Shown: positions 30,639-39,494, counted from the first letter of the stretch. The stretch: 64,000 nucleotides of DNA from Prochlorococcus sp. RS04 (GCF_001989455.1 NZ_CP018346.1:496001-560000); one strand, 5' to 3'. Notes: a model not told the origin generated them from the sequence alone. Translations and numbers: made by a program.

Positions 30639-31730
30639 ATGAACGAAAATTCTTCCCAAACCATTAAAGAACTTTCTGAGGATCAAGAAATTAAAAATTC
30701 GTCTGAGTTAGATAATGATTCAACCTCTCAAAATGAGGAAGATTTATCATTCGAGAAGAGCGATATACCTTCAGCAGACTCTTCCTCTAGCAGAACAAAT
30801 ACTGATTTTGACAACGCAGGATTCACACAAGAAGAATTTGCATCACTTTTGGGTAAGTATGACTATAACTTTAAGCCTGGCGATTTAGTCAAAGGTACCG
30901 TTTTTGCTCTAGAGCCAAAAGGGGCCATGATAGATATAGGGGCTAAAACAGCTGCTTTTATGCCTGTTCAGGAGGTTTCAATAAATAGAGTTGAAGGACT
31001 TAATGATGTTTTACAACCTTCAGAAAGTAGAGAATTTTTCATAATGAGTGAAGAAAATGAAGATGGCCAATTAGCCCTCTCCATTCGAAGAATTGAGTAT
31101 CAAAGAGCTTGGGAAAGGGTTAGACAACTTCAAAAAGAAGATGCGACTATATATTCTGAAGTTTTTGCAACAAACAGAGGAGGGGCTCTCGTCAGGGTAG
31201 AAGGCTTGAGAGGTTTTATCCCAGGCTCTCATATAAGTGCTCGAAAAATCAAAGATGACTTAGAAGGTGAATATTTACCTTTAAAATTTCTTGAAGTTGA
31301 TGAAGAGAGAAATAGATTAGTACTAAGTCATAGAAGAGCTTTGGTTGAGAAGAAAATGAACCGACTTGAGGTAGGAGAAGTTGTTGTTGGTTCTGTAAAA
31401 GGTATTAAACCTTATGGAGCGTTTATTGATATTGGTGGAGTTAGTGGTTTATTGCACATTTCTGAGATTAGTCATGAACATATTGAGACTCCACATAATG
31501 TTTTAAATGTGAGTGACCAAATGAAAGTGATGATAATTGACCTTGATTCAGAAAGAGGACGAATTTCATTATCTACTAAAGCACTTGAACCTGAACCAGG
31601 AGATATGCTAACTGACCCTCAAAAAGTTTTTAGTAAAGCTGAAGAAATGGCTGCTAAATATAAACAAATGTTATTTGAACAAACTGATGAGAACGAAGAG
31701 ATTCCAACAGCTTCAGCTGAAACAGTATAA
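30639..31730 (+). CDS. rpsA: 30S ribosomal protein S1 (cyanobacterial short form)
   Basis: An RNA-binding protein of the small ribosomal subunit that helps mRNA docking. After an acidic, Ser-rich N-terminus (about 1-65) come three S1 domains: one opening FKPGDLVKGTVFALEPKGAM, a second opening around residue 167 (TIYSEVFATNRGGALVRVEG), and a third, canonical one (VGEVVVGSVKGIKPYGAFID). Cyanobacterial S1 has three domains rather than the six of E. coli, so 363 residues is normal. The hairpin in its leader may be regulatory. Confidence 0.94.
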   Translation: MNENSSQTIKELSEDQEIKNSSELDNDSTSQNEEDLSFEKSDIPSADSSSSRTNTDFDNAGFTQEEFASLLGKYDYNFKPGDLVKGTVFALEPKGAMIDIGAKTAAFMPVQEVSINRVEGLNDVLQPSESREFFIMSEENEDGQLALSIRRIEYQRAWERVRQLQKEDATIYSEVFATNRGGALVRVEGLRGFIPGSHISARKIKDDLEGEYLPLKFLEVDEERNRLVLSHRRALVEKKMNRLEVGEVVVGSVKGIKPYGAFIDIGGVSGLLHISEISHEHIETPHNVLNVSDQMKVMIIDLDSERGRISLSTKALEPEPGDMLTDPQKVFSKAEEMAAKYKQMLFEQTDENEEIPTASAETV

Positions 31731-31866
31731 CTTCACTTATTCATTTTGTGCACGAATATCAGAACTTAAGCCTCATTATTCTTATACAAGTATTTTTAAT
31801 TAACAATAATTGATTTGTAACGATAATCTAATTTAGGATATTAACTAATCCCAAAATTATTTGTAA

Positions 31867-33108
31867 ATGAGTGATTTCATTTTCACTTCAGAATCCGTAA
31901 CTGAAGGTCATCCTGACAAAATATGTGATCAAATTAGTGACGCTGTTTTAGACGCTTTATTGACAGAAGATCCAGAAAGCAGAGTTGCATGCGAAACTGT
32001 AGTTAACACTGGTCTTTGTCTACTTACTGGAGAAATAACTTCAAAAGCAAAAGTCGATTATATAAAACTTGTTAGAAATGTAATTAAAGAAATTGGATAT
32101 GAGGGCTATAGAGCAGGTGGTTTTGACGCAAATAGTTGTGCAGTTTTAGTAGCACTTGACGAACAATCACCAGATATTTCTCAAGGAGTAAACGAAGCAG
32201 ATGATGTTAACGATGATTTGGAAGATAATACCGGTGCTGGCGACCAAGGCATAATGTTTGGCTATGCATGCGATGAGACGCCTGAATTAATGCCCTTACC
32301 GATTAGCTTGGCTCATAGATTAGCTATTCAACTTTCCAAGGTAAGGCATGAAAACGTGCTTAATTATCTACTCCCAGATGGTAAAACTCAAGTAAGTATC
32401 GATTATAAAAATGGAGTACCAATATCGATTAATACCATTTTAATTTCAACTCAACATAATCCTGAGATAGATGGTATCACAAATGAAGCAGAAATTCGTC
32501 AAAGAATAAAAGAAGATTTATGGACGCATGTTGTAATTCCTGCTACTGAAGATTTAGAAATCAAACCAAACATTCATACAACAAGATTTCTAGTAAATCC
32601 CACGGGCAAATTTGTCGTAGGGGGGCCTCAAGGTGATGCCGGACTTACTGGAAGAAAAATTATAGTAGATACTTATGGGGGTTACGCAAGACACGGAGGA
32701 GGGGCATTTTCTGGTAAAGATCCCACAAAAGTGGATAGATCAGCTGCTTACGCAGCACGTTATGTAGCTAAAAGTATAGTTAAGGCAAAATTAGCAAAAA
32801 AGGCAGAAGTACAATTAAGTTATGCAATTGGAGTTGCAAAACCGATTTCCATTCTTGTTGAAACTTTTGAAACTGGCGTTATTTCACAAGCTAATTTGAC
32901 TGAGCTCATTAATAAGTACTTTGATTTAAGACCAGCAGCAATTATAAAAGAATTTGATCTAAGAAATCTACCCCAAAAAATGGGTGGTACATTTTTCAGA
33001 AAGACTGCATCCTATGGACATTTTGGCAGAAGAGATCTAAATCTCCCTTGGGAAAAGGTAGAAGAAAAATCAGCCCAATTAGCGGAGGCTTCCAAAGTAT
33101 TTTTATAA
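31867..33108 (+). CDS. metK: S-adenosylmethionine synthetase
   Basis: Makes S-adenosylmethionine from ATP and methionine. Family signatures are present: [20 protein letters not shown] at the N-terminus, the ATP-binding hexapeptide GAGDQG ([15 protein letters not shown]), and the phosphate-binding [19 protein letters not shown]. Length (413) is slightly longer than E. coli MetK and normal for cyanobacteria. The 136-base leader was checked for a SAM riboswitch; none was recognised. Confidence 0.97.
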   Translation: MSDFIFTSESVTEGHPDKICDQISDAVLDALLTEDPESRVACETVVNTGLCLLTGEITSKAKVDYIKLVRNVIKEIGYEGYRAGGFDANSCAVLVALDEQSPDISQGVNEADDVNDDLEDNTGAGDQGIMFGYACDETPELMPLPISLAHRLAIQLSKVRHENVLNYLLPDGKTQVSIDYKNGVPISINTILISTQHNPEIDGITNEAEIRQRIKEDLWTHVVIPATEDLEIKPNIHTTRFLVNPTGKFVVGGPQGDAGLTGRKIIVDTYGGYARHGGGAFSGKDPTKVDRSAAYAARYVAKSIVKAKLAKKAEVQLSYAIGVAKPISILVETFETGVISQANLTELINKYFDLRPAAIIKEFDLRNLPQKMGGTFFRKTASYGHFGRRDLNLPWEKVEEKSAQLAEASKVFL

Positions 33109-33121
33109 AAATATTTATTCT

Positions 33122-34351
33122 ATGCCTGATAATTTTTATGGGGGATTAGATTTTGGAACTAGTGGCGCAAGAATATCTATAATAAATTTTCATGAGAAAT
33201 TAGTATATTCAAATTCAATTCCTTATTTACATAGCTTTAAAAATCCAAATTCTTGGATCAATGCTTGTGAAAGACTCTTAGGGTGTTTACCTATTGAGGT
33301 AAAAAGTAACCTTCAAAAATTGGCTATATCTGGCACATCAGGAACTTTAACAGCATCAAATTTACGAGGAGAGCCAATAGGAGAAGCAATATCTTATGAC
33401 CAGGCATGTAATGAACATAAGATCCTTCTTGAATCATTAACTTCTGGAGAAAATCATCTGCGAACTCCATACAGTAGTCTTGCTAAAGCATTAAAACTAA
33501 TTGATAAATATGGGACAAATATACTTTTACGACATCAATCTGATTGGATCACTGGTTGGTTTTTAAAAGATTGGACTTATGGAGAAGAAGGTAACAATCT
33601 AAAACTTGGTTGGGATCTAAAAAAAGAATCATGGCCAAAAAGCTATCTCAATACTTCATGGAGAAAATGCCTGCCTCACATAATAAAAAGTGGGAAAATT
33701 ATTGGACAAGTGAATTTTAATTTAGCAGAGAGATTTAACTTGAATAAAAAATTAATATTAATCTCAGGCACTACTGACTCTAATGCAAGTGTAATAGCTG
33801 CAGGTTTAGGAAAAGAAGATGGTCTCACAGTTTTAGGAACAACTATTGTAGTTAAGAAAATTATTGATAATCCTATAAAAAAACAAGGAATTACTAACCA
33901 TAGAGTAAACGGCAATTGGATATGTGGAGGAGCATCAAATGCAGGTTGCGGTATATTGTCTCAGTTTTTCTCTGATTTAGAAATAAAAGAGCTCAGTCGA
34001 CAAATAAATCCATCAAAAAACACTTCTTTAAATCTTTTACCTCTCAATAGTAAAGGAGAAAGATTTCCTGTTAATGATTCTAATTTAAAGCCGATACTTG
34101 GTCCAAGGCCAGTAAGCGACTCACTTTATTTACATGCATTATTCGAGGGTCTAGCTAAGATCGAATTGAAAGGATGGGAAAAGCTAGGCGAACTAACAGG
34201 TTCACTTCCAAAAAAAATTATTACTATTGGTGGAGGCTCAAAAAACCCTCAGTGGAGAAAAATAAGAGAAAATATTATCAATATACCAATAGTTTCATGT
34301 AAAAAAACTACTTCATTTGGTACAGCCTTGTTAGCGATGAACTCAAAATAA
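33122..34351 (+). CDS. FGGY-family carbohydrate kinase
   Basis: An ATP-dependent sugar kinase of the xylulokinase/glycerol kinase family. The N-terminal phosphate-1 loop is GGLDFGTSGARISIINF; the sequence ISGTTDSNASVIAAGLG and the C-terminal adenosine motif ITIGGGSKNPQWRKIREN follow the FGGY fold. At 409 residues it is shorter than XylB (about 480). The substrate is not evident; D-ribulose or xylulose kinases of this short type occur in cyanobacteria and plants. It starts 14 bases after metK on the same strand. Confidence 0.88.
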   Translation: MPDNFYGGLDFGTSGARISIINFHEKLVYSNSIPYLHSFKNPNSWINACERLLGCLPIEVKSNLQKLAISGTSGTLTASNLRGEPIGEAISYDQACNEHKILLESLTSGENHLRTPYSSLAKALKLIDKYGTNILLRHQSDWITGWFLKDWTYGEEGNNLKLGWDLKKESWPKSYLNTSWRKCLPHIIKSGKIIGQVNFNLAERFNLNKKLILISGTTDSNASVIAAGLGKEDGLTVLGTTIVVKKIIDNPIKKQGITNHRVNGNWICGGASNAGCGILSQFFSDLEIKELSRQINPSKNTSLNLLPLNSKGERFPVNDSNLKPILGPRPVSDSLYLHALFEGLAKIELKGWEKLGELTGSLPKKIITIGGGSKNPQWRKIRENIINIPIVSCKKTTSFGTALLAMNSK

Positions 34352-34442
34352 AAGTCTTTTAGGATATTTGATAAAGATATAAAATTTTTAATTAAAAGGG
34401 TTTCACAAACTACACATCTTAATTTAGAGTATATAGGTTAGA

Positions 34443-34515
34443 GCCGGGATAGCTCAGTTGGTAGAGCAGGCGACTGAAAATCGCCGTGTCCCCAGTTCAA
34501 ATCTGGGTCCTGGCA
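34443..34515 (+). tRNA. tRNA-Phe (GAA anticodon)
   Basis: A 73-nt cloverleaf: GCCGGGATAGCTCAGTTGG start, anticodon loop ACTGAAAAT (anticodon GAA), T-arm CCCAGTTCAAATCTGGG, acceptor end TCCTGGCA. Its last 20 bases plus the following terminator are repeated 2.4 kb downstream, marking it as the integration site of the adjacent element. Confidence 0.97.
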
Positions 34516-34523
34516 CCTTTAAA
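34496..34523 (+). repeat. left attachment-site candidate (attL) in tRNA-Phe
   Basis: These 28 bases, from the T-loop of tRNA-Phe through its 3' end and just beyond, are identical to 36865-36892. Beyond them both copies continue, with a one-base indel, into the same CCCTGTC...GACAGGGTTTT hairpin. A 3'-terminal tRNA duplication is the classic footprint of tyrosine-recombinase integration. Confidence 0.85.
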
Positions 34524-34544
34524 CCCTGTCTATGACAGGGTTTT
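34521..34544 (+). terminator. terminator hairpin after tRNA-Phe
   Basis: A perfect stem, AAACCCTGTC (34521-34530) with GACAGGGTTT (34534-34543), around a three-base loop and ending in TTTT. It probably ends the tRNA transcript; a near-identical copy follows the right attachment site. Confidence 0.8.
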
Positions 34545-34557
34545 AACGTTTTTAGAG

Positions 34558-34579
34558 ATGGAGTACACATGGAGTACAC
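34558..34579 (+). repeat. tandem 11-bp repeats, candidate integrase arm sites (left)
   Basis: Two perfect adjacent copies of ATGGAGTACAC (34558-34568, 34569-34579) begin 35 bases inside the left attachment repeat. The same motif clusters near the right end, which fits recombinase arm-type binding sites. Confidence 0.65.
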
Positions 34580-34639
34580 TTATTTTTGTTAAATTGCTTA
34601 TTCAAGAAAAATAAGTATAATGCTTAAAAAAAATTATAA

Positions 34640-36454
34640 GTGGAAAATTTTGATGAGTTATCTGAAGAAGTTTTAATTAGAAAAGCGAAGGAGGAAATAG
34701 GTTTAGAAAATTATGCTAATGCATTAATAATATTTTCAAAGATCTTAGAGTTAAATCCTAAAAACGTAAGTGTATTAATATGGAAAGCAAAATTACACAA
34801 TAATATAGGTGATTATCAAGGTGCTATTGATAGTTATTCTGAGTTAATTAAATTAGTTCCACATAATGAAAGCATTTGGAATTTGAGAGGTGATGCCAAA
34901 GAGAAAATTGCGGATTATAAAGGAGCAATAAATGACTGGTCAGAAGGAATTAAATTAGATCCTGATAATTTTCAAAGGGCAATAAATGTATTTTCAAAAG
35001 AAATTAAATTAAATCCGGATAATCCTGTTTTATTTCTACTTAGGGGTAATGTTAAATATTATTCAGAAGATTTTAATGGAGCAATAAATGACTATTATCA
35101 AGCAGTCAAATTAAATCAAAAGGCAATTGATAATATAAATTTTGAAAATTTATATTCTTTAATCTATGACTGGTCAGAAGTCGGAGCAGTGGATCCGAAA
35201 ATAATAGATGTTACTGATAGATCAACTAGAAAAAAGTTTGCAGAATTATTTGCACTTTCTGGTGATAAAAAAAATGAAATTGGAGATTTCAACGGTTATT
35301 ATCAAGATTATGAAGTTGCGACGAGGTTCAGCGATTATAAAATTTTTAGAAGTTCTAAAAAATATCTTACAAAAGAACACGAGAAAAAAGTCCGTGAAAA
35401 TATTTCAAGATTTTCTTTGAGTATTTTAAAAAATCCCCAAAATAAAGAAGCACTTATTAGTAGAGCAGAAGCAAAGTTGAGTTTATATGATTATGAAGGT
35501 GCAAAAAATGACTATTCACAAGTAATTAAATTAGATCCCAAAAATAAAATAGCATTTTTGAATAGAGCAGAATTAAAGTGGAGTTTATGTGATTTTCAAA
35601 GTGCTTTAAATGACTATTCACAAGTAATTAAAATAGATCCTGAAGATAAAATTAGTTGGATTTTGAGAGGTGATCGCAGATCTGTATATGATGATTTTCA
35701 AGGTGCTATTAGTGACTATTCACAAGCAATTAAATTAGATCCTGAAGATAGTGTTTCATTTTTAAATCGATGTGAGACAAAGATCGAAATAGATGATTTT
35801 GAAAGCGCAATTGATGATTATTATCAATCAGTAAAATTAGATCCAAAAAGTGAGAAAGCAAACCATTTAGATATAATAAAAAATTTATTTTATAAACTTA
35901 ATGATCAAAATATAGATCAAAGATTAAAAGTGAAAATTGAAAGAATTTTTTTCAATTTGGGATTAATTAAATACAAAATTGGTAAGTATGAAGACGCAAT
36001 TTATCATTATTCAAAGTCAATCGAAATGAATACGTCGAATTTTAATTCATTAATAAATAGGGGATTAGCAAAAGAAAAACTTGAATATTGGGAGCGTGCA
36101 AATAATGACTACTTAAAGGCAAAAAAAATAAATCCTAAAAATCAAATGGTGATAAAAAAATTATCAAAACTTAAAAATAAATTTGATAATCATTCAGCAT
36201 CAAAAACTAATAATAAAAAATTAAAAAAATTAGGATTTAATAATAAAAGGAGTTTAGGTTCAAGAAATTTCAAAAGATTAAATGTAGATGAATACAAGCA
36301 AATAATGGATAGTTATGATTTGAACTTGAGTCTTGAAAAAAAAAATTATTACTCTAACAAACTTATTAGAGATGACTTAAATATAGTATTGAGGATTTTA
36401 TCGCCATTTATTATTTTGTTATTAATATCCGCCTTTCTTATCATAGTTTTTTGA
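34640..36454 (+). CDS. tail-anchored TPR-repeat protein
   Basis: A 604-residue protein starting at GTG with tandem tetratricopeptide repeats, typically of the form A-x-x-D-Y-S-x-[AV]-I-K-L-D-P (for example GAISDYSQAIKLDPEDSVSF). Repeats are regular at about 10-170, 270-420 and 435-510, with a degenerate or recombined stretch between (one repeat is shortened near residue 115). The C-terminus has a Lys/Asn-rich linker and one membrane helix (IVLRILSPFIILLLISAFLI) that ends the protein, so the TPR array faces the cytoplasm. TPRs bind other proteins; the partner is unknown. It is the only cargo of the tRNA-Phe element and is very A+T rich. Confidence 0.85.
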   Translation: MENFDELSEEVLIRKAKEEIGLENYANALIIFSKILELNPKNVSVLIWKAKLHNNIGDYQGAIDSYSELIKLVPHNESIWNLRGDAKEKIADYKGAINDWSEGIKLDPDNFQRAINVFSKEIKLNPDNPVLFLLRGNVKYYSEDFNGAINDYYQAVKLNQKAIDNINFENLYSLIYDWSEVGAVDPKIIDVTDRSTRKKFAELFALSGDKKNEIGDFNGYYQDYEVATRFSDYKIFRSSKKYLTKEHEKKVRENISRFSLSILKNPQNKEALISRAEAKLSLYDYEGAKNDYSQVIKLDPKNKIAFLNRAELKWSLCDFQSALNDYSQVIKIDPEDKISWILRGDRRSVYDDFQGAISDYSQAIKLDPEDSVSFLNRCETKIEIDDFESAIDDYYQSVKLDPKSEKANHLDIIKNLFYKLNDQNIDQRLKVKIERIFFNLGLIKYKIGKYEDAIYHYSKSIEMNTSNFNSLINRGLAKEKLEYWERANNDYLKAKKINPKNQMVIKKLSKLKNKFDNHSASKTNNKKLKKLGFNNKRSLGSRNFKRLNVDEYKQIMDSYDLNLSLEKKNYYSNKLIRDDLNIVLRILSPFIILLLISAFLIIVF

Positions 36455-36864
36455 ATAATTTTTGTATTTATAGCACTTTTAGCATAAGAAAAAATTTTTT
36501 CAAAAGAAATCTGCTTTCATATATAACTTTGTGTAAACCCTTATTCATTTTTGATATAAAATTCTTATCGATACTCTTCATCCATTCATCCAACGGGTTT
36601 AGGTGATGAGGTCATTAAGGATACTTTGAAGGGATAATTTAAAGAGACTTATATTTTAACAATGTCTTAAGTCTAGATTATAAATTCAATTAAAATTATT
36701 TTTGGATATTTTTTCTCTAAACAATGTACTCCATTTAGAATCTAAGAGAAAGAAGAAAAATTGATGTGGAACAGATGCAAATGGAGTACACCGAATGGAG
36801 TACGCAATATTCAAATCTTCAACAACCTGCTCTATAACAAAATTTTAATACCTTAAAAACCTAA
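36455..36864. other. non-coding right arm of the tRNA-Phe element
   Basis: About 410 bases without a credible gene on either strand; open frames are short and lack a coherent composition. The stretch carries the three right-hand ATGGAGTAC motifs (36726-36734 inverted, 36781-36791 and 36795-36805 direct) and leads into the right attachment repeat. Confidence 0.6.
36726..36805 (+). repeat. 11-bp repeat cluster, candidate integrase arm sites (right)
   Basis: GTACTCCAT at 36726-36734 is an inverted copy of ATGGAGTAC. ATGGAGTACAC at 36781-36791 is a perfect match to the left repeats, and ATGGAGTACGC at 36795-36805 differs by one base. The cluster ends 59 bases before the right attachment repeat. 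Confidence 0.65.
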
Positions 36865-36914
36865 TTCAAATCTGGGTCCTGGCACCTTTAAAACCCTGTC
36901 CTAGACAGGGTTTT
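36865..36914 (+). repeat. right attachment-site candidate (attR): tRNA-Phe 3' fragment plus terminator
   Basis: 28 bases are identical to 34496-34523, followed by a copy of the CCCTGTC...GACAGGGTTTT hairpin with a different three-base loop and one inserted A. The upstream three quarters of the tRNA is missing, so this is a tRNA fragment and not a gene. Confidence 0.85.
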
Positions 36915-36971
36915 ATACTTTTAAATCATTGAGAACTCGTTATTTTTCGTATTTTTTATAACTTTAAATTT

Positions 36972-37391
36972 TTAGTTTTCGACTCTGCAGACTTGACCAA
37001 TAACACCCAAGATCAGTTTATCTCCATTAGGATCTTGCCAATTAGCTAAATCATTGAAATTTCTATTTGCTTCATCTATTGAGACATCAACATCTCTAAA
37101 TGATTTTTCAAAACAATTTATATCCATTGTATAGAGAATATCCTTAGTAATTTCACTTTTTGTTTTGGGAATAAATTTACTCAATACTCTTACAGAACCA
37201 TCCTCATTCCTTTTTATACTTTGCCTATCCCATAACTGCTCTCCATATTCACTTTTAGGGACTCCAACCCACTCATGAGGTAAAGCTTCTGATTTTTTTA
37301 TTGAAATACAAAAGAAAACGATAATCGAAAGGACTAAATTAATGAAATTTCTAAAAAATATTGAATTAACTTTATTCTTAGAATTAATCAT
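36972..37391 (-). CDS. secreted protein, surface-adhesin-E-like, hypothetical
   Basis: A 139-residue protein with an N-terminal signal peptide (about 1-36; FINLVLSIIVFFCIS ... SEALP). The mature part, EWVGVPKSEYGEQLWDRQSI, then a strand-rich SVRVLSKFIPK and YTMDINCFEKSFRDV, resembles the small surface-adhesin protein E fold (early W, a Y-[VL]-D-x-x-S-I segment, a later D/E-x-x-C strand). The match is by eye and weak. Two Cys (INCFEKS and GQVCRVEN) could form a disulfide. It lies just outside the right end of the tRNA-Phe element. Confidence 0.65.
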   Translation of the reverse strand: MINSKNKVNSIFFRNFINLVLSIIVFFCISIKKSEALPHEWVGVPKSEYGEQLWDRQSIKRNEDGSVRVLSKFIPKTKSEITKDILYTMDINCFEKSFRDVDVSIDEANRNFNDLANWQDPNGDKLILGVIGQVCRVEN

Positions 37392-37539
37392 GACTATTTA
37401 GGGAATACAAAAATTTTTTATTAGTAGGAAATAAAAAATTAAAAATATGTAAAAATTTTTATTGATTAGTATTTCTATTATAGATAGAATCAAATATTAA
37501 AATTAAGAATTTACTTCCAATAAATTTATTAGAAAAATA

Positions 37540-38175
37540 ATGAATAAAATACAGAAATTTTTCTCAGTAGTTTTTTTTATAGCAATATTTGTTGTATTAA
37601 TTTATTTAATCCAAAATTATGGCATTGAACCTCTAAGGAACAAAATAGAAAGTATGGGGATTTGGGCTCCTTTTGGAATATTCATACTCAGAGGAGTAAG
37701 TATTATTTTACCTGCCCTTCCAAGTTCAGCTTATTCTCTGCTAGCTGGTTCATTACTAGGATTTCAAAAAGGTTACATGACAATAATCTTTTCTGATATC
37801 GTTTTTTGCCAAGCTGCTTTCTTTATCGCAAGAAATTATGGTCGGGTTCCTGTACGTAATTTAGTAGGCCCGAAAGCAATGCAAAAGATTGAAAGTTTCA
37901 ATCAAAACCAGCTAGAAGAAAATTTCTTTCTTATGACAGGTTTACTAATGACTGGCCTTTTTGATTTTCTAAGCTACGCAATTGGTATTGGAGGAACTCG
38001 CTGGAAAATCTTTACTCCTGCATTATTAATAAGTCTTCTAATCAGTGACTCGATACTAGTAGCAGTAGGAGCTGGAGTTAGCCAGGGGGCAGGATTATTT
38101 CTAGGGATTGCTCTTTTGGGAATGTTTGCTTTAGCGACTATTTCAGGATTGGCAAAAAATAAAATGCCTAAATAA
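37540..38175 (+). CDS. TVP38/TMEM64 (DedA-like) family membrane protein
   Basis: An integral membrane protein of 211 residues with about five hydrophobic segments. The SNARE-associated/DedA core is present: ILRGVSIILPALPSSAYSLL, then AGSLLGFQKGYMTIIFSDI, then a second half with FLSYAIGIGGTRWKIFTPAL. This superfamily includes lipid scramblases and proteins affecting membrane homeostasis; the substrate here is unknown. The gene is monocistronic by its spacing. Confidence 0.85.
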   Translation: MNKIQKFFSVVFFIAIFVVLIYLIQNYGIEPLRNKIESMGIWAPFGIFILRGVSIILPALPSSAYSLLAGSLLGFQKGYMTIIFSDIVFCQAAFFIARNYGRVPVRNLVGPKAMQKIESFNQNQLEENFFLMTGLLMTGLFDFLSYAIGIGGTRWKIFTPALLISLLISDSILVAVGAGVSQGAGLFLGIALLGMFALATISGLAKNKMPK

Positions 38176-38292
38176 CAAAACAGTTGATGATTCTTTAATC
38201 AAAGAAGAAAGATATGACATTTTCGCAAACAATAACTATATAAATAATGATTCATGCAAGAATAGAAATCGATTAATTTTTAAAGTTATTAG

Positions 38293-38472
38293 ATGACTCC
38301 ATTTAGACCAACTTCATATGATCGCCCTGGAGAACAAATATCAACTACTCCTTCTGGATTAAAAGTAACTTCTGCAAAGAGATTAATGGTGGATTCAATG
38401 GTAAGAATGATACAAAAAGCAGAAAATCATTCCGTAGAAGATAAACTTGACGAAGAATCTAACAATAATTAA
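38293..38472 (+). CDS. small conserved protein overlapping cpeS, 59 aa
   Basis: A 59-codon ATG frame encoding a basic, then acidic soluble peptide ([20 protein letters not shown] ... [18 protein letters not shown] ... [11 protein letters not shown]). Its end overlaps the proposed cpeS start by 26 bases, suggesting coupled expression. The organised composition supports a real gene. It is not a recognised linker or lyase; the position implies a role with the residual phycoerythrin. Confidence 0.55.
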   Translation: MTPFRPTSYDRPGEQISTTPSGLKVTSAKRLMVDSMVRMIQKAENHSVEDKLDEESNNN

Positions 38473-38998
38473 TCAATTCATTGATAAAAGTATAGGGGAG
38501 TGGAAATCTATTAGAAGTACTCACACTTTAGCTTTTCAGGAATTTGAAAACTCAACTAGTAAAATATATATAAAACATATCAACAACAAAAATAAAAAAG
38601 TCGTTGAAATTTTTAAAAATTATAAATTTAGTTTAAACCTAGAGAGCATCGCCATTTCTATAAACTGGCAAGCTATTAGTGATTGGGACAATAATGATAT
38701 CCGTGAAGGAGATGAAACTATTCTGATTTTTTTACCCAAAGATGAAAATTCAGGAATTGTTTTAAGAAATAAAGGTTATACAGAATCCTTTATTTCATCA
38801 TCCAATTATTTTGTTGATGAACAAAATAATTTACACATTAAAACTATTTATAAATCAACAGTTTCCGAAGAAAGAATTTCCTTTTTATCCACTCATGTAA
38901 GATCTAGATTTTCTACTATTAGAAATCTTGAAAATAACTCAGTTATACAGACGTCCCATACTTCAGAGATAAGGAATTTAGCTAGTTTAAAAGATTAA
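38447..38998 (+). CDS. cpeS: CpeS-type phycoerythrobilin lyase
   Basis: CpeS/Ycf58-family lyases attach phycoerythrobilin to the Cys82-equivalent of phycobiliprotein beta subunits. [20 protein letters not shown] is the conserved start of the lipocalin-like fold, and [20 protein letters not shown] matches the C-terminal half, which carries an Arg-rich segment in other members. At 183 residues it is normal. It starts at TTG 38447, within the end of the preceding small gene; no in-frame ATG is nearby. It is convergent with, and overlaps by 17 bases, the only likely substrate gene, cpeB. Confidence 0.85.
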   Translation: MTKNLTIINQFIDKSIGEWKSIRSTHTLAFQEFENSTSKIYIKHINNKNKKVVEIFKNYKFSLNLESIAISINWQAISDWDNNDIREGDETILIFLPKDENSGIVLRNKGYTESFISSSNYFVDEQNNLHIKTIYKSTVSEERISFLSTHVRSRFSTIRNLENNSVIQTSHTSEIRNLASLKD

Positions 38999-39494
38999 TT
39001 ATCCTTTCAAATTGAAACTCTGTTTCAGATATTAATTTAGGAAGAAAGCCTTTGTTTCCACGCATATTATTAACTGTTGAATTCAAATCAGAGATAGTTG
39101 CATCTCTCATTAATTCAAAAACCCTTCTTGCATTTCTTAAAGGTACCCCAAGAGCAAGATAAGTATTTTTAAGATCCTTCAAACAACTTTTTTCTAAAAC
39201 TGATTCGTCATTAGAAATTAAAAGATAAGCAACAATCCTTAGGATTATTTCTCCATCTCTTAAACAAACGGACATCTTGTTAGTTGTATTTAAAGATATT
39301 TTTGAATTAAGTGAATCTTGATTTTCGCAAATCATTGCTGTTACAGAGTCTGCTGCTATTGCATGTGAATTATTTGTTATAGAGTTTATTGCATCTAATC
39401 TTGAGTTTGCAGTATTAATAAATTCTTTAATATTGCTTAAATCATTTAATTTCTTTTCGGCTGACAAGAGTTGATTATCCTTTGAAACTGACAT
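38982..39494 (-). CDS. cpeB: degenerate phycoerythrin beta subunit
   Basis: A phycobiliprotein-fold protein of 170 residues. Diagnostic stretches are [29 protein letters not shown] and [19 protein letters not shown], then [20 protein letters not shown]. Cys77 is the Cys82-equivalent bilin site and is kept, with its Arg-Asp; Cys56 matches Cys61 but its partner Cys50 is Ala45; the Cys155/165 site is absent. So at most one singly linked bilin is expected, at the site CpeS serves. No cpeA or linker genes are nearby, as in other high-light Prochlorococcus, where this protein is thought to be a minor pigment or light sensor rather than an antenna. Confidence 0.92.
   Translation of the reverse strand: MSVSKDNQLLSAEKKLNDLSNIKEFINTANSRLDAINSITNNSHAIAADSVTAMICENQDSLNSKISLNTTNKMSVCLRDGEIILRIVAYLLISNDESVLEKSCLKDLKNTYLALGVPLRNARRVFELMRDATISDLNSTVNNMRGNKGFLPKLISETEFQFERIINLLN

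Larger units (their letters stand above)
34496..36914 (+). mobile_element. small tRNA-Phe-integrated element, integrase-less
   Basis: The element is bounded by a 28-bp direct repeat of the tRNA-Phe 3' end (34496-34523 and 36865-36892) extended by a duplicated terminator. Inside each end are clusters of ATGGAGTACAC motifs (two direct copies left; two direct and one inverted right). Cargo is one 604-codon TPR gene; about 400 bases on the right are non-coding. No recombinase gene or fragment is visible, so it is either a remnant or a non-autonomous element moved in trans. Marine picocyanobacteria carry tRNA-associated islands (tycheposons) of this general plan; assignment to that class is inference. 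Confidence 0.7.

Noticed and set aside
31731-31866. Possible SAM riboswitch ahead of metK
   Set aside because: The 136-base leader shows no recognisable SAM-I, SAM-II or SAM-IV type conserved core; only A+T-rich sequence.
36840-36914. Second tRNA-Phe gene
   Set aside because: Only the 3' 20 bases of the tRNA are present; the acceptor 5' strand, D-arm and anticodon arm are missing, so it is an attachment-site fragment.
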